DNA of 64,000 bases, taken from Euryodendron excelsum. Lineage: Eukaryota; Streptophyta; Magnoliopsida; Ericales; Pentaphylacaceae. The notes under the pieces are model-generated. The model was not told the DNA's origin. It made no database searches and saw nothing but the letters and a program-made list of their open reading frames with translations. This document shows positions 61,201 through 64,000 of the stretch, in pieces. The stretch is from assembly GCA_033060915.1 (NCBI GenBank), contig CM065397.1, positions 14,262,001-14,326,000 of the forward strand, read 5' to 3'. The first letter of the stretch is position 1, and each line of letters starts with the position of its first letter. Position numbers and translations under genes: made by a program.

Positions 61201-64000
61201 CACTTCGAGCATGCACCTATATATATGTATTTGATAAGTAAACTTCACATATTTTTGCAGGCAGAATTTGACTTTCATGGGGAGGAATGGGAGTGGGGAA
61301 CCTACAAAACTCAGCGTCTTCTAGCTGTTGGTGCATACAGCAATGATGATGGTTTGCGCCTTGAGAAAATGTTTATTCAAAAGGATAATGCCACAATTCA
61401 TGCAGATGGGACCTTGTTAGGGCCAAAAACTAATTTGCATTTTGCTGTTCTGAATTTTCCTATTAGTCTAGTCCCTACACTGGTTCAGGTTATTGAATCT
61501 TCAGCCACTGATGCGGTTCATTCTTTGCGGCAATTATTAGCACCAATAAGAGGTATATTGCACATGGAAGGGGATCTGAGAGGAAGTCTTGCTAAACCAG
61601 AATGTGATGTGCAAGTAAGGCTTTTGGATGGTGCTATTGGCGGCATTGATCTTGGACGAGCTGAAATTGTTGCTTCCTTAACCTCAACCAGCCGTTTTCT
61701 GTTCAATGCAAAATTTGAACCCATCATCCAGAATGGCCATGTACACATTCAAGGAAGTATCCCAGTAACTTTGGTCCAAACTAACATTTTGGAGGAAGAA
61801 AAGATGGAAAGGGAGAAAAATGAGGCAACTTGGATACCTGGTTGGTCCAAGGAAAGGAGTCGAGGATCCTCAGATGAAGCCACTGGTAAGAAAGCCTCCA
61901 GAGATAGGAATGAAGAAGGTTGGGATACTCAGTTGGCAGAAAGTCTCAAAGATATAAACTGGAGCATTTTGGATGGAGGGGAAGTTAGGGTTGATGCTGA
62001 CATTAAAGATGGGGGCATGATGTTGTTAACAGCTTTATCTCCCTATGCCAACTGGCTTCATGGCAATGCTGATGTAATGCTTCAGGTAAATCAAGTCAAT
62101 ATTGGATTTTAATTGGCATATCTTGTTGTAGCATATATTAGAATAAGTGACATGTGAATGTGTAACTTTAGGTGATTGATTAGGAATAACTTTACTAATG
62201 CAAGTGAATCTGTCATAATAAATAGGTCAGAGGTACAGTTGAACAACCAGTGGTCGATGGATCTGCGTCTTTCCACAGAGCAACTGTATCTTCACCAGTG
62301 CTTCGGAAACCACTCACAAACTTAGCTGGGACAGTTCATGTGAATTCAAATAGGTTGTGCATCATTTCGTTGGAGAGTAGGGTAAGCAGAAGAGGGAAGC
62401 TCTCAGTGAAAGGGAACCTGCCTCTCAGGATAAGTGAAGCATCTCTTGGTGATAAAATTGACTTGAAGTGCGAAGTCTTTGAAGTACGGGCAAAGAATAT
62501 TCTAAGGTGTCTTATCTATCCCTTTGGATTTTACAAGAACTAATTGGTTTGGGCTCTTGGCAGCGTCTATCTTGATTTAGTTTTGGGTGAAACGATGTGA
62601 TTCATGTCTTTTGATATGTCTTTGTTTGCTTTAGAGTTTTGATTCTACATTTGAGTTCTTGGTTTTGTCTATGTTTTTCTAACTCAAAAAAGGTTTCAAT
62701 TGCTCTCATAATGCTGTTTGTGATTTTCTCTGAGATCATAAAACCACACTTGTTCACTATGAAACTTGTCTGCCATTCTTTTGTCTTTTATGTGTAGTCA
62801 ATGGAGAAATAACATATCTTATTAAAATCACAGTGGTCAGGTTGACACTCAGTTGCAAATATCAGGCTCCATATTGCAACCAAACATTTCTGGGAAGATT
62901 AAACTAAGCCATGGAGAGGCATATTTACCGCATGATAAGGGTAGTGGAGCTGCTCCGTTCAATAAAGTGGCGTCAAATCATTCAAGGCTTTCAAGTGGTG
63001 GTTACAATCGGGTGGTTGCTTCAAAATATGTTTCACGGTTTTTCAGTTTTAAGCCTGCTGCTTTGAGAGCTCCATTCCATCAATCTCCAGGTAAATTGAC
63101 TGTTTATTATTAGGCGCCTATTACTCTGATAGGATTCAAAATCAGTTTCCATTTGATATGAATTGTGGTTTGTGATTCAAATCTCTTGAGGCGTTCCTCT
63201 TTATGTAGGAATTGGGATGGAGTGAAAGGGTAACTTTAAGGAGGTTTTTCTCGAGAACTGACCTTCCTTTTCAACTATTTGTAAAAGCCTCTTACCATTT
63301 GCTTAAACTAAACCATTTTTGGACAGCTTTTCAGATATTTGATCTGGTTATGTTTTGATTATTTAATAGAAAGCTTTGAAGTTTGAACTAATGAGGTTTA
63401 TGCAAAGGTTAGTGTTGTAGTGGACAAGAATACAATTCTACAGAAAGAGTAGGCAATTAACAAATAACTTATAAAGGGGCTTTTTGTACATTTATTAATA
63501 TAAAATTGCTAAAATATTGGTTGAGAGACATATCTTATGGAAGTTCAGGTGTCTAGTTTTGGAACTATATATGTTTGGAAGGATACTTGATACCCTTGTT
63601 TCTCTTTGTCTAGATCATCTAAATTTTCAATCTCTTGCTCGAGTTTTTTACATCTTCAATTCATTTATCAATTTAACCTATGAACAAATAATTGGGAAAC
63701 CATATTACAGATTTGTCTAAAAATTTATAAAATGAATCTATTTCTGATCTATTATTATTTCCTAAATTTAATCATAATTTTGTCAAAATTTAAACCTATT
63801 TTTCTAATTCTTGTTAGCAAAGTAGATTTAAAAAAAGTGACATTGGAAAAAGTTTCTTGTTAATATAATGAGAAGAATAAATTAAAAGGTTTGATTTAGA
63901 TCTGTTTTGTGATTGACTTTGCCTTATTGATCAATATCCACAGACGGATCTTATTTTTTAGGAGAGTTTAGGTTATTTTCCTCACTGTTGTTCCCTAATG
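35126..64000 (+). CDS. TIC236: TIC236 chloroplast inner-envelope protein (TamB/DUF490 family), 3' end outside window
   Basis: In Arabidopsis this inner-envelope protein (EMB2410) spans the intermembrane space and links the TIC complex to TOC75 for protein import; the rice form is SSG4, linked to starch-grain size. Nineteen exons fit: 35126-37263, 39994-40192, 40351-40410, 41809-41913, 46466-46606, 48335-48397, 49712-49942, 50027-50110, 51368-51525, 51672-52200, 54302-54469, 54595-54654, 56309-56431, 57248-57523, 60196-60261, 60437-60568, 61261-62085, 62226-62506 and 62834-63090. All have GT-AG borders, consistent phases and no internal stop, giving about 1,965 codons of a protein of roughly 2,170. 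The first in-frame ATG after a TGA (35114) is 35126. A basic N-terminus is followed by a membrane segment at about residues 105-127. The end of the gene, with most of DUF490, is missing only because the window stops. Confidence 0.93.
37720..38212 (+). mobile_element. TRIM-like array: three short LTRs, two primer sites
   Basis: Three related short repeats end about 37792, span 37911-37982 and begin at 38140. They share a TAGCTTAARCTTTTAG / AACTTAAGTTTGTG core. The first two are followed at once by TGGTATCAAAGC (37793) and TGGTGTCAGAGC (37983), both near matches to the initiator-Met tRNA primer site. The second and third are preceded by purine tracts (TGAGGGAGCG and GAGGGGAGG). This is the LTR-PBS-PPT-LTR-PBS-PPT-LTR order of a tandem TRIM. 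Confidence 0.65.
38860..39315 (+). mobile_element. 5'-truncated LINE 3' end
   Basis: A plus-strand frame reads MWCLWRERCRRSFEGEE, then LKGTMLASLLFWMKEVCPF, matching the C-terminal tail typical of plant LINE ORF2 (W-x-ER-N-RSFEG pattern). It is followed by about 110 bases of 3' untranslated sequence and an A-rich end (39300-39311). Everything upstream is lost, as usual for incomplete target-primed reverse transcription. Confidence 0.65.
39994..40192 (+). CDS. TIC236: TIC236 exon 2
   Basis: Encodes EMDNVNGHVKFQNHYGRVHV through SEDGGWLSTDVFVDIVEQKW and NLFAP. Donor CCG|GTAAGG. Confidence 0.92.
40351..40410 (+). CDS. TIC236: TIC236 exon 3
   Basis: Twenty codons, LFERILEIPIMWSNGRATGE. The earlier GT at 40406 was rejected because only the donor after GAG (GTGCTT at 40411) keeps frame with the next exon's VHICMSRGE. 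Confidence 0.88.
41809..41913 (+). CDS. TIC236: TIC236 exon 4
   Basis: Thirty-five codons: VHICMSRGETFPNIHGQLDV through YDAPSWFS. Acceptor TTTACAG, donor GTATGT. Confidence 0.92.
43603..45117 (+). mobile_element. Probable solo LTR (about 1.5 kb)
   Basis: The right end reads CCGCACAAGGTAGGTTTGGG then GTCGTGACA, a typical end of plant Gypsy-type LTRs. A TATA box (CCTATAAATAG near 44035) lies internally, as in an LTR promoter. Taking TGAACAAAAGG at 43603 as the start gives 4-base flanking repeats ATAC (43599-43602 and 45118-45121). The start is therefore tentative. No primer site or coding region follows. Confidence 0.45.
43771..43926. repeat. Tandem duplication, 2 x 78 bp
   Basis: Copies at 43771 and 43849 both run ATGGTGGYAGYACTTAG, then TTAAAGTATTACTCCAC and GAGTGGAGAA. 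A third partial echo (GATAAGTGGAATGAT) follows. They lie upstream of the LTR TATA box. Confidence 0.85.
46466..46606 (+). CDS. TIC236: TIC236 exon 5
   Basis: Forty-seven codons: DTSASLCFRGQRIFLHNASG through PEEGEFHLMCQ. Acceptor TCTGTAG, donor GTATAG. Confidence 0.93.
46607..48334 (+). other. TIC236 intron 5 (1,728 bp)
   Basis: AT-rich and strongly T-rich (47380-47700). GATCC/CGATCY-type fragments near 46880-47000 and 47710-47770 suggest an old dispersed repeat. No gene recognised. Confidence 0.6.
48335..48397 (+). CDS. TIC236: TIC236 exon 6
   Basis: Twenty-one codons, VPCVEVNALMKTFKMRPLLF then P. Acceptor TTCCAG, donor GTATGT. Confidence 0.92.
48960..49430 (+). mobile_element. Second 5'-truncated LINE tail, in intron 6
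   Basis: A plus-strand frame reads MRKRVREAWLMTSLRQMWSL then WMERTRLSFEGVELLF, the same ORF2 C-terminal W-x-ER-R-SFEG pattern as the copy at 38860. AT-rich 3' sequence with AATAAAG near 49416 follows. It is more decayed than the first copy and has no obvious poly-A tail. Confidence 0.5.
49712..49942 (+). CDS. TIC236: TIC236 exon 7
   Basis: Seventy-seven codons: LAGSVTAVFNCQGPLDAPVF through AGAVAAIDRIPFSYISANF and TFNTDNC. Strongly conserved part of the family. Confidence 0.94.
50027..50110 (+). CDS. TIC236: TIC236 exon 8
   Basis: Twenty-eight codons, VADLYGIRASLVDGGEIRGA through GNAWVCPE. Preceded by an 84-base intron. Confidence 0.93.
50111..51367 (+). other. TIC236 intron 8 (1,257 bp)
   Basis: No gene or clear transposon recognised. 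A comparatively GC-rich stretch lies at 50560-50860. Confidence 0.6.
51368..51525 (+). CDS. TIC236: TIC236 exon 9
   Basis: GEVDDTAMDVNFSGNLTFDN through FKLGDLSGETKVSGSLLR, ending in a split Pro codon (CC|G). Confidence 0.92.
51672..52200 (+). CDS. TIC236: TIC236 exon 10
   Basis: 529 bases: RFDIKWTAPKAEGSFSDGRG, ISHDYITISSSSVAFEL, VEGVELDLRMRGFEFFSLVS, LKATGRIKFQGKV and ISGLKLNQLMLAPQLVGAL. It ends ACIK before GTTTGC. Confidence 0.94.
52201..54301 (+). other. TIC236 intron 10 (2,101 bp) with a GC-rich block
   Basis: Positions 53380-53620 are a strongly G-rich plus-strand tract (GGTGGCGGTGGC and GGGTGGTGGAGG repeats), in contrast with the AT-rich intron. It is bordered to the right by GAATGGGCATTCCATTCC and CACCAAAATGTAGCC, which resemble ends of a small DNA transposon. 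Long open frames through it (for example 53107-53841 on the minus strand) reflect low complexity, not a gene. Confidence 0.6.
54302..54469 (+). CDS. TIC236: TIC236 exon 11
   Basis: Fifty-six codons: LDATGRPDESFSVDVVGPLQ through GKVLSFSLQKGHLRANVCY and SANLE. Confidence 0.93.
54595..54654 (+). CDS. TIC236: TIC236 exon 12
   Basis: Twenty codons, VRHLPLDELELASLRGTLQR. Acceptor GATTTAG, donor GTAAGC. Confidence 0.93.
54655..56308 (+). other. TIC236 intron 12 (1,654 bp)
   Basis: AT-rich. No gene or clear mobile element recognised. A T/G homopolymer run lies at 56066-56087. Confidence 0.6.
56309..56431 (+). CDS. TIC236: TIC236 exon 13
   Basis: Forty-one codons: AELQLNFQKRRGHGVLSVLR through KFSGVLCEALDVAARWSGDV. 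Confidence 0.94.
56432..57247 (+). other. TIC236 intron 13 (816 bp)
   Basis: AT-rich intron with a T run near 57071-57082 and no recognised insertion. Confidence 0.6.
57248..57523 (+). CDS. TIC236: TIC236 exon 14
   Basis: Ninety-two codons: ITVEKAVLEQCNSQYELQGE, YVLPGTRDRNS, GHLGSVISSMGRWRMRLIVP and AEMLPLARLLSRSTDPAVQ. Confidence 0.94.
57524..60195 (+). other. TIC236 intron 14 (2,672 bp)
   Basis: Contains a poly-A run (57725-57741), a CAACTCAATTCAGCAAATCC dispersed-repeat fragment near 58479, and the SINE candidate at about 59625-59860. No gene recognised. Confidence 0.6.
59625..59860 (+). mobile_element. tRNA-type SINE candidate
   Basis: TGGCTGAATTGG (59638-59649) matches the pol III A box, and GGTCCCGAGTTTAACTCC (59674-59691) resembles the B box with two or three changes, at a tRNA-like spacing of about 30 bases. 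The segment ends in AT-rich sequence near 59820-59845. No target-site duplication was established. Confidence 0.35.
60196..60261 (+). CDS. TIC236: TIC236 exon 15
   Basis: Twenty-two codons, DLFIQSLQSVALYSESLQNL then LA. Confidence 0.92.
60437..60568 (+). CDS. TIC236: TIC236 exon 16
   Basis: Forty-four codons: EIRGHSTPPNEVILEELSLP, GLAELKGRWNGNLDASGGGN and GDTM. Confidence 0.93.
60569..61260 (+). other. TIC236 intron 16 (692 bp)
   Basis: AT-rich, ending in TTTTTGCAG. No insertion recognised. Confidence 0.65.
61261..62085 (+). CDS. TIC236: TIC236 exon 17
   Basis: 275 codons: AEFDFHGEEWEWGTYKTQRL, LHFAVLNFPISLVPTLVQV, GILHMEGDLRGSLAKPECDV, LLDGAIGGIDLGRAEIVASL, a charged insert (residues about 190-235 of the exon), and VDADIKDGGMMLLTALSPYA. 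The LDGA-GGIDLGRAE and downstream repeats are the part leading into the TamB-like region. Confidence 0.95.
62226..62506 (+). CDS. TIC236: TIC236 exon 18
   Basis: VRGTVEQPVVDGSASFHRAT, PVLRKPLTNLAGTVHVNSNR, LESRVSRRGKLSVKGNLPL and CEVFEVRAKNIL, ending in a split Ser codon (AG|T). The TamB-like motif DGSASF...PLTNLAGT is clear. Confidence 0.94.
62834..63090 (+). CDS. TIC236: TIC236 exon 19 (last exon in the window)
   Basis: GQVDTQLQISGSILQPNISG, KIKLSHGEAYLPHDKGSGAA and KYVSRFFSFKPAALRAPFHQ, ending SP plus one base before GTAAAT. The next exons, with the bulk of the DUF490/TamB domain, are not in the window. Confidence 0.93.
63091..64000 (+). other. TIC236 intron 19, cut by the window edge
   Basis: No further exon with recognisable TIC236 sequence appears before 64000. 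The sequence is AT-rich with no gene seen. Confidence 0.7.

Noticed and set aside
1..64000. CRISPR array, bacterial operons, phage or tRNA/rRNA genes
   Set aside because: No regularly spaced repeats, ribosome-binding sites or recognisable cloverleaf or rRNA segments were seen. The gene structure is that of a plant nucleus.

Overview
The window is nuclear DNA from a flowering plant, probably a eudicot. It has long AT-rich introns with plant-type GT-AG borders, a plastid-import gene whose exons read as ordinary plant protein, and plant-type Helitrons, copia, LINE, SINE-like and TRIM elements. Nothing prokaryotic is visible. A woody rosid is plausible, but that is a guess from the repeat style.

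Layout. Positions 1-2391 are gene-poor and hold a small foldback (MITE-like) element. Positions 2392-20694 are a nested Helitron graveyard: two related minus-strand elements (5' ends at 7147 and 20694), one complete-looking plus-strand non-autonomous element (13805-14543), several orphan 3' hairpin termini in both orientations, and between them a full-length but dead RepHel transposase gene (9000-13733, minus strand). The RepHel gene stays in one reading frame across three exons and is broken only by about eleven nonsense codons. The two related elements also share a set of very short exons that appear to belong to a small unrecognised gene carried by the Helitrons. Positions 21746-27736 hold a three-exon pseudogene of an acidic/lysine-rich nuclear-type protein, with a TRIM retroelement in its first intron. 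Positions 28989-32142 are an internally deleted, decayed copia retrotransposon with both LTRs. Positions 32143-34200 are intergenic.

From about 34.2 kb to the right edge lies the main working gene, on the plus strand: a TIC236 (EMB2410/SSG4, TamB/DUF490 family) orthologue. Nineteen coding exons with consistent splice phases and no internal stop can be placed between 35126 and 63090, giving about 1,965 codons. The last part, which should carry most of the TamB/DUF490 domain, lies outside the window. Its introns have taken up a TRIM array, two 5'-truncated LINE tails, a probable solo LTR, a tRNA-type SINE candidate and a GC-rich block.

Functionally, one host gene is expected to be active: TIC236, an inner-envelope protein that links the chloroplast TIC and TOC translocons. 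The other recognisable coding sequence is decayed mobile DNA or a pseudogene, and its nonsense changes are mostly of the G:C to A:T type expected in methylated plant heterochromatin.
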